A stretch of DNA of 64,000 nt, taken from Lacinutrix sp. Hel_I_90. GTDB taxonomy: Bacteria > Bacteroidota > Bacteroidia > Flavobacteriales > Flavobacteriaceae. The position numbers and the translations under genes were made by a program. The number at the start of each line of letters is the position of its first letter. Within the stretch, counting starts at the first letter, position 1. The DNA is taken from NCBI RefSeq assembly GCF_000934685.1, contig NZ_JYNQ01000001.1, forward strand, positions 2,530,501 through 2,594,500, written 5' to 3'. Below are positions 1-8,407 of the stretch, piece after piece. The notes beneath the pieces are model-generated. The model saw nothing but the letters and a program-made list of their open reading frames with translations, searched no databases and was not told the DNA's origin.

Positions 1-180
1 CTGTCTTCACAAAACGAATGGGGCACTATTAAGGTAGGTGCAAAATCAGATATGGTATTACTAAATACTAATCCTCTTAAAAATATTGAAAACACAAAAA
101 ATATAAATGGCATAATATTTAATGGCATGTTTTACTCAAAAACGGAGTTAGAAGAAAAACTATACTTGGAAAAGCGTTAG
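1..180 (+). CDS. C-terminal end of an amidohydrolase (partial)
   Basis: Frame 1 is open from the first base to a TAG at 178-180, giving 59 residues. The segment GTIKVGAKSDMVLLNTNPL is the usual C-terminal part of metal-dependent amidohydrolases of the imidazolonepropionase type, where the small beta-sandwich domain closes after the TIM barrel; 'G-x-I-x-x-G-x-x-A/S-D-M/L-V-L-L' is the diagnostic run. The catalytic barrel with its metal ligands lies outside the window, so substrate cannot be guessed. The gene is co-directional with the tiny membrane ORF that follows about 50 bases later. Confidence 0.75.
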   Translation: MSSQNEWGTIKVGAKSDMVLLNTNPLKNIENTKNINGIIFNGMFYSKTELEEKLYLEKR

Positions 181-232
181 CTGACTTAATAAGTCTAAAA
201 GAAATGCCAACAGACTGATCAAAATAGTTTAA

Positions 233-352
233 ATGAAAAAAAAATCTTTTTGGGATACAATATCAAACTATATAAAATTTCAAATAGTAATTGTTGGAAT
301 ACTATTGTTTGTTCTTTTAATTTTAATAATCGGAAGAGTCATTTTTAATTAA
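233..352 (+). CDS. Small single-span membrane protein, 39 aa
   Basis: ATG to TAA encodes 39 residues: a basic and polar N-terminus (MKKKSFWDTISNYIKFQ) followed by about 20 hydrophobic residues (roughly 18-37, rich in I, V and L) and a short RVIFN tail. This is the composition of a one-pass inner-membrane peptide with the N-terminus inside. It lies just after the amidohydrolase and may be co-transcribed with it. I do not recognise a family, and such a short ORF could be fortuitous, but the regular transmembrane pattern and lack of any overlapping gene argue for it being real. Confidence 0.45.
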   Translation: MKKKSFWDTISNYIKFQIVIVGILLFVLLILIIGRVIFN

Positions 353-471
353 AAGTGCGTTCAACCCCTAGAGTAACATAGTAAAAAGTTAGTTGGTGGA
401 TTGCATAACTTGCCTATGAATTAGAAAAAATGCGAACTAATAAAACTTGACTTAAACCACGCCTTACTTCA

Positions 472-1071
472 CTATTCTTTCCACTCCAAACTCTCCATAA
501 TCTGTCTAATATCTTTTTGTAAATAGTGTGCTGCTGGAAGAATTGAATCGTAATTTGGTTTGGCGTAAAAATAGAGTGAACCCGTTAAGAAGTGATTAAT
601 ACTATCGGTCACATAAAACTGAGATTGTGAAGCGGCATTACCACCAACATCGTAAAACATACCATAGACACGACGCTCGGGGTTTTCATATAAAAACTCT
701 TCAATAGCATCTGCTTTCTGCGTGTGCTCTTGCGTAAAATTTTGGGCATCTCGAAGAAAGTTATTTAAGTTTTTCGGGTTGTTTTCAATGGCTTTATACG
801 TTAAATAAATGGTGCCTTTTAATTTTGGGTATTCAATATTAACGCCATAACTAGTTGTTTCTCCTCCTAAAGTTTTTGTTTTTAGATTTTTGCCTAAGGC
901 ATTACGGTCGAAGGTGAATGGCATTTTGGCAAGGTCTTCTGTTTTATAAATGGCTTCAGGATAGTCTAAACGCAAATATGCTTTTGGTTTAGGTGTAGGA
1001 TCCTCGTTACAGGATGTTAATTGGACACTAAAGACTAGTGTTATAATAAAATAGCTAAAGATTTTTTTCAT
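472..1071 (-). CDS. gldD: Gliding motility lipoprotein GldD
   Basis: The 199-aa product starts with a lipoprotein signal peptide (MKKIFSYFII...) ending in the lipobox L-T-S-C at residues 18-21, so it should be anchored to a membrane by a lipidated cysteine. The mature start, PTPKPKAYLRLDYP, is the conserved opening of GldD. In Flavobacterium johnsoniae GldD is needed for gliding motility and is linked to the type IX secretion machinery; its biochemical role is not known. Here it follows gldE by 78 bases on the same strand, the arrangement found in other flavobacteria, and both follow ssb. Length agrees with the family. Confidence 0.93.
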   Translation of the reverse strand: MKKIFSYFIITLVFSVQLTSCNEDPTPKPKAYLRLDYPEAIYKTEDLAKMPFTFDRNALGKNLKTKTLGGETTSYGVNIEYPKLKGTIYLTYKAIENNPKNLNNFLRDAQNFTQEHTQKADAIEEFLYENPERRVYGMFYDVGGNAASQSQFYVTDSINHFLTGSLYFYAKPNYDSILPAAHYLQKDIRQIMESLEWKE

Positions 1072-1149
1072 GAAGTTTATGGTCTCATTTGTAGTGTTCA
1101 GTCTTACTTAGACAACAGCACGTCTCTTTTATTAATGCTCTATTCTAGA

Positions 1150-2454
1150 TTACGGCAGCGAGATTTTTACGCGTTTAATGCGTTTTTTATCTAGTGCCTC
1201 AATAGTAAAAATATAATTTTCATAATGTATTTTACCACCTTGGCGCGGGAAGCTTCCTGAGATTTCTAAAATAAAGCCAGCAATGGTCTCTGCTTCTCCT
1301 TTTTTATCTTCAAAAAGAGAGTCTTCTTCTAGTTTTATAATTTTATAAAAGTCTTTTAAGGTGGTTTTACCTTCAAAAACATAGTTTTTATCATCTAGTT
1401 TTGAATAGATAATGTTCTCATCATCAAATTCGTCACTAATATCACCAACAATTTCTTCAATAATATCTTCTAATGAGACTAAGCCAGAGGTGCCTCCGTA
1501 CTCATCAACTACAACGGCCAAGTGCACTTTCTTTTCTTGAAACTCAGCCATTAAATCATCCAACTTTTTATTTTCTGGCACGAAAAAAGGATCACGTAAT
1601 AAGCTCGTCCAATCAAACTCTATTTTATCAATATGTGGTAGTAAATCTTTCACGTATAAAATACCTTCTATAGTATCTATACTGTCTATATACACTGGGA
1701 TTCTGGAAAAACCATTTTCAATGACTTCAGTTATAATTTCAGCATAACTCTGTGTTTTGTTTAGCGCAAAAATATCTAAACGTGGGCGCATAACCTGTTT
1801 GGTGTCTGTATTTCCAAACGAAACAATCCCTTTTAATATTTTATGCTCTTCTTGTGTGGTATCATGTTCACTAGTTAATTCTAAGGCTTGAGAGAGTTGG
1901 TTGACGCTGAGGTTATACTTTTGTCTCCCTAATTTATTATGGATCCCTAAAGTTATAGCCCGCATGGGTATACTTAAAGGAGAGATTAAAAAATCTAATA
2001 CACGAAGCGGGAATGCCATAAAAATAGCAAACTTTAGGCTGTTTCTGCTGGCATAGACCTTTGGTAAAATTTCACCAAAGAGTAAAATTAAAAAAGTAAC
2101 CACAACAACCTCTAAAACAAACTTTATAAGCAGATTGGTTATGCCGCCAAACATAATATTACCTAAAAAAGCAAAAAGGATAACAATGGCAATATTGATA
2201 AAATTATTGGCAACTAAAATGGTGGCCAATAGTTTTTTAGGTTTTTCCAGTAGCTTGGTTATTATGGATAGTGCTTTAGAATTCTGGTGGTCTTCCGGTT
2301 CTATATCCGAACGTGTTAATGAAAAGAGTGCGACTTCTGCTCCAGAAATTAATGCAGAGCAAAACAGCAATACAAACAGCAGAATAACACTGGGAATTAT
2401 CGAATAATCGATGGATGTTATTATGAAATATAAGGACGTGGGATCAGGATCCAA
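1150..2454 (-). CDS. gldE: Gliding motility-associated protein GldE (CNNM/CBS/CorC family)
   Basis: The 434-aa protein has an N-terminal DUF21/CNNM membrane domain with about three to four hydrophobic segments (roughly residues 15-175), a pair of CBS domains (about 215-335, including MRPRLDIFALN and VVVDEYGGTSGLVSLEDIIE) and a C-terminal CorC/HlyC FAD-like domain. This is the architecture of TlyC/CorC-type hemolysin-related proteins, some of which move Mg2+ or other divalent cations. In F. johnsoniae GldE acts with GldD and can partly suppress gldB defects. The gene sits 23 bases after ssb and before gldD, so ssb-gldE-gldD is probably one transcript. Confidence 0.92.
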   Translation of the reverse strand: MDPDPTSLYFIITSIDYSIIPSVILLFVLLFCSALISGAEVALFSLTRSDIEPEDHQNSKALSIITKLLEKPKKLLATILVANNFINIAIVILFAFLGNIMFGGITNLLIKFVLEVVVVTFLILLFGEILPKVYASRNSLKFAIFMAFPLRVLDFLISPLSIPMRAITLGIHNKLGRQKYNLSVNQLSQALELTSEHDTTQEEHKILKGIVSFGNTDTKQVMRPRLDIFALNKTQSYAEIITEVIENGFSRIPVYIDSIDTIEGILYVKDLLPHIDKIEFDWTSLLRDPFFVPENKKLDDLMAEFQEKKVHLAVVVDEYGGTSGLVSLEDIIEEIVGDISDEFDDENIIYSKLDDKNYVFEGKTTLKDFYKIIKLEEDSLFEDKKGEAETIAGFILEISGSFPRQGGKIHYENYIFTIEALDKKRIKRVKISLP

Positions 2455-2477
2455 TAGTTGAAGGTTTAGTTATTAAA

Positions 2478-2906
2478 TTAGAATGGTAAATCGTCATCAC
2501 TTTCTGCTTTACCCATGGTTTCAGACTTCGCTTCTGTTGGTTTTTGTGTTACAGCAGATTCACTTTCCTTTTTAGTAGTCAAAAAAGTAAAGTCGGTGGC
2601 TTGAATTTCTGTGCTATAGCGATCATTTCCAGAATCATCTTGCCATTTGCGGGTTTTTAAACGCCCCTCTATATAGACTTTATCTCCTTTGCTTAAATAC
2701 TTTTCGCAAATTTCGGCAGCTTTATTACGAAGCACAATATTGTGCCATTCCGTATTGGTTACTTTTTCATTGGTGCTTTTATTGGTGTAGGTTTCATTTG
2801 TTGCTAATGGAAAACGGCCTACACAGCCACCACCCTCGAAATAATGCATCTTCACTTCATCTCCTAAATGCCCAATGAGCATCACTTTATTTAAGGTTCC
2901 AGACAT
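2478..2906 (-). CDS. ssb: Single-stranded DNA-binding protein
   Basis: 142 aa with an OB fold over about residues 1-110 (MSGTLNKVMLIGHLGDEVKM, then TEWHNIVLRNKAAEICEKYL and KVYIEGRLKTRKWQD, all classic SSB blocks), a short flexible linker and the acidic tip DDDLPF. That tip is the docking peptide by which SSB recruits repair and replication proteins. SSB coats single-stranded DNA during replication, recombination and repair. The gene lies directly downstream of mutY but has its own -7 motif in the gap, and it probably drives gldE and gldD too. Confidence 0.97.
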   Translation of the reverse strand: MSGTLNKVMLIGHLGDEVKMHYFEGGGCVGRFPLATNETYTNKSTNEKVTNTEWHNIVLRNKAAEICEKYLSKGDKVYIEGRLKTRKWQDDSGNDRYSTEIQATDFTFLTTKKESESAVTQKPTEAKSETMGKAESDDDLPF

Positions 2907-2928
2907 AATTTACTTTTAGTTATGACAG

Positions 2929-2936
2929 CAAAATTA
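2929..2936 (-). promoter_or_regulatory. Bacteroidota -7 promoter element for ssb
   Basis: On the minus strand the bases read TAATTTTG, an exact match to the Bacteroidota housekeeping-sigma -7 consensus TAnnTTTG. It lies 23 bases upstream of the ssb ATG, which would give a leader of about 15 nt. A clear -33 TTTG is not seen. Confidence 0.6.
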
Positions 2937-2997
2937 CAGTTTTACTATTGATAAACTTAAATTTAAGAAAAAAAGAAAGACTTAAGTGTTTTAAAAC

Positions 2998-4038
2998 TTA
3001 AAAATTAAATTGTTCAATAAAATTACTAATAAGAATAGGAACAGGAAAATCATGTATTTTTTTTACTGAAATACCTTCAGGCAGACTGGATTTTAGAGAT
3101 ACAATCCAAAATTTAGTGTACAAATGCTGATGGGATAATTTGTGAATGATCGCTTTTTCATTATATAGGGAAAGGTCAAAAACCTTATTTTTTAGTGGAA
3201 TAAAATCTTTCAGGTGGTCTGCTATTACTGAGAATTCGACTGCTTTTTTCGACTCTATTAAAGGGAATTGGTATAAGTTTTGCCAAATGCCGCTGCCCTC
3301 TCGTTGCTCTACAATGGTTTTTTCATCTTCAGAAAGGATGACAATAAAATTAAAATATTTCTTTTTTACTTTTAAAGCCTTAAGCTTAACAGGTAAAACA
3401 CCAATGTCGTTTTTTTCGAGTGCGATGCATGCGTTATTAAAAGGACAGTTTGGGCAGTCCGGATTTTTTGGTCTGCATAATCTCGCGCCAAACTCCATAA
3501 CCGCTTGGTTAAACGTCGCTGGTTGCTTCTTGTCAATCAATTCTTGAGCCAACGCTTTAAATTCTTTAAAACCTTTACCTGTATTAATAGGGGTGTAAAT
3601 ACCATAAACCCTTGCTAAAACTCTGTATACATTACCATCAACGACTGCTGTTGGCTCATTAAAGCTTATGGAGGCTATGGCACTAGCAGTATAATCACCT
3701 ACACCTTTTAGTTTTAGTATTTCAGTAAAGGTGTTGGGGAACATGCCGTTTAGTTCTGAGACTATATATTTTGCTGAGGCATGTAAATTACGTGCTCTGG
3801 AATAGTAACCCAGGCCTTGCCATAATTTTAGTACTTGAGATTCTTCGGCTTTAGCAAGATCAAAAACGGTTGGATAATTGGTGATAAACGCGTCGTAATA
3901 GGGTAACCCTTGAGCAACTTGGGTTTGTTGTAAAATGATTTCAGACAGCCAAATATAGTAGGGATTTGTAGTGTTACGCCAAGGGAGGTTGCGCTTATTA
4001 ACTGAATACCAGGAGATTAATTTCTTAGATACGTTCAT
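2998..4038 (-). CDS. mutY: A/G-specific adenine glycosylase MutY
   Basis: MutY removes adenine mispaired with 8-oxoguanine. The 346-aa sequence shows the N-terminal catalytic half with the glutamate helix (SEIILQQTQVAQGLPYY), the helix-hairpin-helix and catalytic aspartate region (LKGVGDYTASAIASI ... AVVDGNVYRVLARVYGI), and a [4Fe-4S] loop with cysteines spaced C-x6-C-x2-C-x5-C (CRPKNPDCPNCPFNNAC). The remainder is the NUDIX-like C-terminal domain that reads 8-oxoG. The gene is followed by ssb after 91 bases and has its own promoter motif upstream, divergent from the HU promoter. Confidence 0.96.
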   Translation of the reverse strand: MNVSKKLISWYSVNKRNLPWRNTTNPYYIWLSEIILQQTQVAQGLPYYDAFITNYPTVFDLAKAEESQVLKLWQGLGYYSRARNLHASAKYIVSELNGMFPNTFTEILKLKGVGDYTASAIASISFNEPTAVVDGNVYRVLARVYGIYTPINTGKGFKEFKALAQELIDKKQPATFNQAVMEFGARLCRPKNPDCPNCPFNNACIALEKNDIGVLPVKLKALKVKKKYFNFIVILSEDEKTIVEQREGSGIWQNLYQFPLIESKKAVEFSVIADHLKDFIPLKNKVFDLSLYNEKAIIHKLSHQHLYTKFWIVSLKSSLPEGISVKKIHDFPVPILISNFIEQFNF

Positions 4039-4059
4039 TTATATGAAAAGATTCGATTG

Positions 4060-4067
4060 CAAAAGTA
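4060..4067 (-). promoter_or_regulatory. Bacteroidota -7 promoter element for mutY
   Basis: The minus strand reads TACTTTTG, an exact TAnnTTTG match, 22 bases upstream of the mutY start. It is back to back with the HU promoter at 4101-4133. Confidence 0.6.
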
Positions 4068-4100
4068 AATCTTTATAGTATTAAATTTTAATGAATTAGG

Positions 4101-4133
4101 TTTGAAATATTGAATATTAAATGCCTATATTTG
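4101..4133 (+). promoter_or_regulatory. Bacteroidota promoter (-33 TTTG and -7 TATATTTG) of the HU gene
   Basis: TTTG at 4101-4104 and TATATTTG at 4126-4133 are separated by 21 bases, close to the spacing described for flavobacterial housekeeping promoters (TTTG, about 19-21 bases, TAnnTTTG). Transcription would start near 4140, giving a leader of about 35 nt before the ATG at 4176. This is the best complete promoter in the window. Confidence 0.75.
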
Positions 4134-4175
4134 CCCACCCTTAAAAAGAAATAATAACCCAAATAAGAAAAGAAA

Positions 4176-4466
4176 ATGACTAAAGCTGATTTAGTAGCAA
4201 AAATTTCTGAGAAATTAGGAATTGAAAAAGGAGATGTGCAGGCAACTGTTGAAACATTCATGGAAGAAGTAAAAACATCTTTAGAAGCTGGCGATAACGT
4301 ATACCTAAGAGGATTTGGTAGCTTTATCATTAAAACAAGAGCTGAAAAGACAGGTAGAAACATTTCTAAAAATACAACTATCAAAATTCCAGCACATAAC
4401 ATTCCGGCATTCAAACCTGCAAAAGTGTTTGTAGAAGGAGTGAAAACTAACGTTGACGTAAAGTAA
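4176..4466 (+). CDS. HU family DNA-binding protein
   Basis: The 96-aa product is a histone-like HU/IHF protein: MTKADLVAKISEKLGIEKGD starts the dimerisation helices, and GFGSFIIKTRAEKTGRN followed by KIPAHNIPAFKPAKVF is the DNA-binding beta arm with the proline used to kink DNA. It compacts and bends the nucleoid as a dimer. A strong promoter lies upstream; the 30-aa basic protein gene and a terminator follow, so the two likely form a short highly expressed transcript, with RNase G next. A large minus-strand ORF over this region is only a shadow. Confidence 0.96.
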   Translation: MTKADLVAKISEKLGIEKGDVQATVETFMEEVKTSLEAGDNVYLRGFGSFIIKTRAEKTGRNISKNTTIKIPAHNIPAFKPAKVFVEGVKTNVDVK

Positions 4467-4507
4467 TTACAACATAAACGAATTATTAATTTAAAACCAA
4501 AGATCTT

Positions 4508-4600
4508 ATGCCAAGTGGTAAAAAAAGAAAAAGACACAAGGTTGCAACGCACAAGCGCAAGAAGAGAAGACGCGCTAATCGTCACAAAAAGAAAAAATAA
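4508..4600 (+). CDS. Tiny lysine/arginine-rich protein, probable ribosome-associated (AURKAIP1/COX24-like)
   Basis: Too short for a standard ORF cut-off: ATG to TAA gives 30 residues, MPSGKKRKRHKVATHKRKKR then RRANRHKKKK, of which about 22 are K, R or H. Such peptides are conserved beside the HU gene in Bacteroidota and are annotated, as I recall, as AURKAIP1/COX24 domain proteins, a domain whose mitochondrial member is a small-subunit ribosomal protein. The composition fits an rRNA-binding tail protein. It sits 41 bases after HU and is closed by a strong terminator, so it is probably highly expressed. Ribosomal role is inference from family and composition. Confidence 0.75.
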   Translation: MPSGKKRKRHKVATHKRKKRRRANRHKKKK

Positions 4601-4603
4601 TTC

Positions 4604-4632
4604 AAAAAAGTAGTTTTTTAAACTACTTTTTT
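4604..4632 (+). terminator. Rho-independent terminator after HU and the basic peptide
   Basis: A perfect 13-bp stem (4604-4616 with 4620-4632), loop TTT, in which the right arm ends in six T residues. It ends the HU transcript and separates it from rng. Confidence 0.8.
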
Positions 4633-4710
4633 GGTTTGTTAAAAACAATGTTCTTTGAAAACGAACTTAACAGTACTCATGTAAAACCTTGCGTGTGGGT
4701 TAGGTTCTTC

Positions 4711-4780
4711 GGATTTTTTCAAAATCCTGTGATTGTCTCATTTGCGTGAGACATGACTATTCGGTAAAATTTACCGAATA
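4711..4780 (+). promoter_or_regulatory. Three consecutive hairpins in the RNase G leader
   Basis: Three separate inverted repeats lie in a row before rng: GGATTTT/AAAATCC (4711-4727, loop TTC), GTCTCA/TGAGAC (4735-4752, loop TTTGCG), and an 11-bp perfect repeat centred on 4769 (4758-4780). None is followed by a long T run. RNase E in enterobacteria controls its own mRNA through leader hairpins; a similar autocontrol by RNase G here is inference only. Confidence 0.45.
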
Positions 4781-4836
4781 AAATATGTATAATCCATCTG
4801 TTGTATCTAACGGTATAACGGATTAAAATTAACAGT

Positions 4837-6381
4837 ATGAATAAAGAATTGATTATTAGATCTAATTCTGAAGGTGTTGATTTTGCCTTATTAAAAGATG
4901 GAAAACTAGTAGAATTACATAAGGACGAAGATAGTAACAACTTTGCTGTTGGTGATGTGTTTATTGCCAAAATTAGAAAAGCTGTTCCTGGACTAAATGC
5001 TGCATTTGTAAATGTAGGTTATGAAAAAGATGCTTTTTTGCATTATCATGATTTAGGCCCAAAAATATCTTCACTCTTAAAATTCACAAAAAGTGTAAGC
5101 ACAGGTAAATTAAATGACTTTTCTTTAAAAGACTACCCATTTGAAAAAGATATTGATAAAGACGGCAAAATTGCTAATGTCTTAAAATCAAATCAATCGA
5201 TGCTGGTACAAATTGTTAAAGAACCGATATCTACAAAAGGCCCTAGAATAAGCTCTGAGCTTTCTATTGCTGGTAGATATATTGTTTTAGTCCCTTTTTC
5301 AGACCGTATTTCTATTTCACAAAAAATAGAAGATAAAGCTGAAAAAGACAGACTTAAACGCTTGGTTCAAAGCATAACTCCAAAAGGTTTTGGAGTTATT
5401 GTACGTACAGTAGCCGAAGGCAAAAAAGTAGCCGAATTAGACAAAGATTTACAGAATTTGCTTGGTCGTTGGACCGCAATGTGTAAAAAATTAAATAAAG
5501 CACATCACCCGACCAAGGTATTAGGTGAGTTAAATAAGGCCTCTTCAATTTTAAGAGATATTTTTAACGACAGTTTTACAGGAATTTATGTAGACGACGA
5601 AGCGCTTTATATTCAAATTAAAGATTATGTGCAAGAAATTGCACCAAACAAAGAATCAATAGTTAAACTACATCAGTCTAATGTTCCAATTTATGAAAAA
5701 TTTGGAGTGGAAAGACAAATTAAAACCGCGTTTGGAAAAACGGTTTCAATGGCAAAAGGAGCCTATTTAGTAATAGAACATACTGAAGCCCTTCACGTTG
5801 TAGATGTAAATAGTGGTAATAGATCCAATAAGTCCAACTCTCAAGAAGACACAGCCTTAGAAGTTAATTTAATTTCTGCTACAGAGGTTGCAAGGCAACT
5901 TCGCCTTCGTGACATGGGAGGTATAATTGTTGTCGATTTTATTGACTTAAATAAAGCTGATAACAGAAAAAAACTCTATAATCATCTTCGTGATGAAATG
6001 AAAGATGATAGAGCCAAACACAAAATATTACCGCCAAGTAAGTTTGGATTGATTCAAATTACAAGACAAAGAGTAAGACCAGAAATGAACATTAAGACTA
6101 GGGAGGAAAATCCGGATGCTGTTAATGGAGTGGAGGTCGAAGCTCCAATAGGAATATTATCTAAAATCAATCATGATTTAGAAATTTTATTAAAAAAAGA
6201 CTATACTAAGGTGACTTTAAACACACATCCTTTTATAGCAGCCTTTCTTACAAAAGGTTTTCCATCTATTCGTTCAAAATGGTTTTTTGAACACAAAAAA
6301 TGGGTCAAAATTCAACCTAGAGATGCTTACACATATTTAGAATATCATTTTTTTGATAAAAATGGTAAACAAATTAAATAA
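4837..6381 (+). CDS. rng: Ribonuclease G (RNase E/G family)
   Basis: The 514-aa endoribonuclease cuts single-stranded RNA in rRNA maturation and mRNA decay. It starts with the RNase E/G fold and S1 RNA-binding domain (KIRKAVPGLNAAFVNVGY, about residues 45-65, where the S1 insert begins), then the catalytic DNase I-like core with the metal site DVNSGN (about residues 325-330) and VDFIDLNKADNRKKL. Cysteines of the zinc link of E. coli RNase E are not apparent. Length is that of RNase G rather than RNase E. HU and the basic peptide gene precede it, a neighbourhood common in flavobacteria; a hairpin-rich leader and a strong terminator flank it. Confidence 0.95.
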   Translation: MNKELIIRSNSEGVDFALLKDGKLVELHKDEDSNNFAVGDVFIAKIRKAVPGLNAAFVNVGYEKDAFLHYHDLGPKISSLLKFTKSVSTGKLNDFSLKDYPFEKDIDKDGKIANVLKSNQSMLVQIVKEPISTKGPRISSELSIAGRYIVLVPFSDRISISQKIEDKAEKDRLKRLVQSITPKGFGVIVRTVAEGKKVAELDKDLQNLLGRWTAMCKKLNKAHHPTKVLGELNKASSILRDIFNDSFTGIYVDDEALYIQIKDYVQEIAPNKESIVKLHQSNVPIYEKFGVERQIKTAFGKTVSMAKGAYLVIEHTEALHVVDVNSGNRSNKSNSQEDTALEVNLISATEVARQLRLRDMGGIIVVDFIDLNKADNRKKLYNHLRDEMKDDRAKHKILPPSKFGLIQITRQRVRPEMNIKTREENPDAVNGVEVEAPIGILSKINHDLEILLKKDYTKVTLNTHPFIAAFLTKGFPSIRSKWFFEHKKWVKIQPRDAYTYLEYHFFDKNGKQIK

Positions 6382-6385
6382 CAAT

Positions 6386-6418
6386 AAAAAAGCCACATCA
6401 TTTGATGTGGCTTTTTTT
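6386..6418. terminator. Bidirectional terminator between rng and the OmpA gene
   Basis: A 15-bp perfect stem (6386-6400 with 6403-6417) with A-run on the left and T-run on the right, so it can stop rng on the plus strand and the convergent OmpA-family gene on the minus strand. Confidence 0.85.
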
Positions 6419-6470
6419 GTTGCAGTTGGTTTAATGCTCTTTTTAAGAATTGGTTATAATTCAAAAGTGT

Positions 6471-8387
6471 TTAATTATTAGAATGTGGTCCACCACTAAG
6501 GATCCTAAATTCGGTTCTACGGTTAAGCTGGTGCTGCTCTTCGGTGCAGTTATTAGCACAATTTACAGTTAATTCATTTTCACCTTTTCCGGCACCTGAT
6601 ATTCTTTTAGGGTCAATACCTTTAGAGATAATGTACTGCACCGAGGTTTTAGCACGACGGTCTGAGAGTGCATTGTTATACGCGTTAGAACCACGAATAT
6701 CTGTATGAGATGTGGCATAGATCACCATATTAGGGTACTTTGTCATGGCCTGTACCAGATTGTCTAATTCAAATGCAGCTTTGGCAGTGATGTTAGATTT
6801 GTCAAAATCAAAATAGATTGGATTTAACACCACTTGTTCTATTTCAATTATTTTCTCGATAGGATCTAAAGCAATCACCACAGCTACTTCTTCTTCATTA
6901 CTACCAGGAATAGTTAATGTGTTGTTTTCATACTCACTCATGGTGACTTGCAATGCTGTGCCTTGCTCGCACGCGATTATGTATTCTGCTTTACCTTCGC
7001 TATCGGTGGTTTTAGTAGAAAGTATATTGCCTTCGCCATCTAATAAAGAAGTAGTAGCACCAGTAACAGTTTTTTTCGTTTTAGTATCGACTACCGTTGC
7101 TACAATTAAAACATCGCAAAGCGGGCGTATTTTTTTAATAGCATAAATATCATCACCACCTTTACCGCCATCTCGGTTTGAGGACACAAAACCATCTTTG
7201 GTGACTTCATTTATACGGAATGCAAAATCATCACCATTAGAGTTCACAGGAATCCCAACATTGCGAATAGGTGCTAGTTTACCGTCAATTTCTTTGGTAT
7301 AAAACACGTCCATTCCACCAAGTCCTAGATGCCCGATAGAAGAGAAGTATAAGGTGTTGTTGCTGCTAATAAATGGAAACATTTCCTGGCTTTCAGTATT
7401 TACTTTTTGTCCCATATTTACGGGGGTTCCCAAGTGCCCATTAGGGCTAATAGGTGCTTTGTAGATGTCAAACTTTCCAAAGCCTCCAGGCCTATCGGAA
7501 GCAAAATATAAGGTACTGCCATCTGGGCTCACACTAGGATTTTTAATAGAGTAGTTACGACTGTTAATAGAAAGTGGTTCTATCTTAGAAAATGTACCAC
7601 CGCTTTTTGAAGCCTTATACAGGTGTAGGACACTGTAGTTGGTGTTTGATACGTAATCTTTTACATAGACATCTTCAAAGAAACTCTCACGCGAGAAGTA
7701 TACTGTTTTTCCATCAGGTGTAAATGACATCAATCCTTCATGGTATTTGGTATTCATCTGGTCACCCAGAAGTGTTTCATTATGGTAAGTACTATCTTCT
7801 GCTAAGGTAAATTCATAGAGGTCTAAAAAGGGCTGTTGGTTCCAACCATAGGTTTTTCTGGCACTATTTCTGGCGGTTGTAATGTATAGTTTGCCCTCCT
7901 GAAACGTGCCACCAAAATCTGAAACGGCAGAGTTGAGAGCCAAATTCTGGATGTTAAATTTTTTACCTCTATCTAATATTTTTGGTAGATAATTGGGATT
8001 AGCCATAAACATCATGGCTCTATCATCACTTGGACGCATGGATGCAAACTTTTGCATCTGCTCGTTTGAAGCTTCATATTTTCCATTGGCCTTAAGCATT
8101 TCAGAATACTTAAATATTAGTTCAGGTTCAGCGTTTGTTTTTAAGGTTTTCGCAAAATAGCGTTCGGCTTCAGTGGTGTTGAATATATTGTAATTGGCCT
8201 CTGCTAATCTGCCGTAGACATAAGCATCTGCTGTTCCCTTTTCAACTAATTTTTCATAGGCTGCGATAGCTTCTACGAATTCAAGTTTAGCAAAATGTTT
8301 GTCGGCATTTTTAGTGTCTTTATTTTGTGCTGTTACACTAAAGCTGGTAAGAATGATGAGGGCTATAATTAATTGTAATTGTTTCAT
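6471..8387 (-). CDS. OmpA-family protein with TPR and PD40 propeller (PorE-like)
   Basis: 638 aa with signal peptide (cleaved after about residue 20, SVTAQ). Domains in order: TPR-like helices (about 20-130), PD40/WD-like propeller (about 150-420; SPDGSTLYFASDRPGGFGKFDIY, in blocks, is typical), a carboxypeptidase-regulatory or CNA-B-like sandwich (about 425-510) and an OmpA peptidoglycan-binding domain (about 525-635; IYFDFDKSNIT, ATSHTDIRGSNAYN, LSDRRA). This matches PorE of the type IX secretion system, which ties the machinery to peptidoglycan. It follows the PorP/SprF gene by 20 bases. Flavobacteria have several such pairs, so this may be an accessory copy rather than the core porE. Confidence 0.85.
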   Translation of the reverse strand: MKQLQLIIALIILTSFSVTAQNKDTKNADKHFAKLEFVEAIAAYEKLVEKGTADAYVYGRLAEANYNIFNTTEAERYFAKTLKTNAEPELIFKYSEMLKANGKYEASNEQMQKFASMRPSDDRAMMFMANPNYLPKILDRGKKFNIQNLALNSAVSDFGGTFQEGKLYITTARNSARKTYGWNQQPFLDLYEFTLAEDSTYHNETLLGDQMNTKYHEGLMSFTPDGKTVYFSRESFFEDVYVKDYVSNTNYSVLHLYKASKSGGTFSKIEPLSINSRNYSIKNPSVSPDGSTLYFASDRPGGFGKFDIYKAPISPNGHLGTPVNMGQKVNTESQEMFPFISSNNTLYFSSIGHLGLGGMDVFYTKEIDGKLAPIRNVGIPVNSNGDDFAFRINEVTKDGFVSSNRDGGKGGDDIYAIKKIRPLCDVLIVATVVDTKTKKTVTGATTSLLDGEGNILSTKTTDSEGKAEYIIACEQGTALQVTMSEYENNTLTIPGSNEEEVAVVIALDPIEKIIEIEQVVLNPIYFDFDKSNITAKAAFELDNLVQAMTKYPNMVIYATSHTDIRGSNAYNNALSDRRAKTSVQYIISKGIDPKRISGAGKGENELTVNCANNCTEEQHQLNRRTEFRILSGGPHSNN

Positions 8388-8407
8388 TTTTAGTTAGCTT
8401 AGAGTGA

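Noticed and set aside
4088-4648. 186-codon minus-strand ORF over the HU gene
   Set aside because: Antisense shadow of HU and the basic peptide; no family resemblance, and the plus-strand genes are certain.
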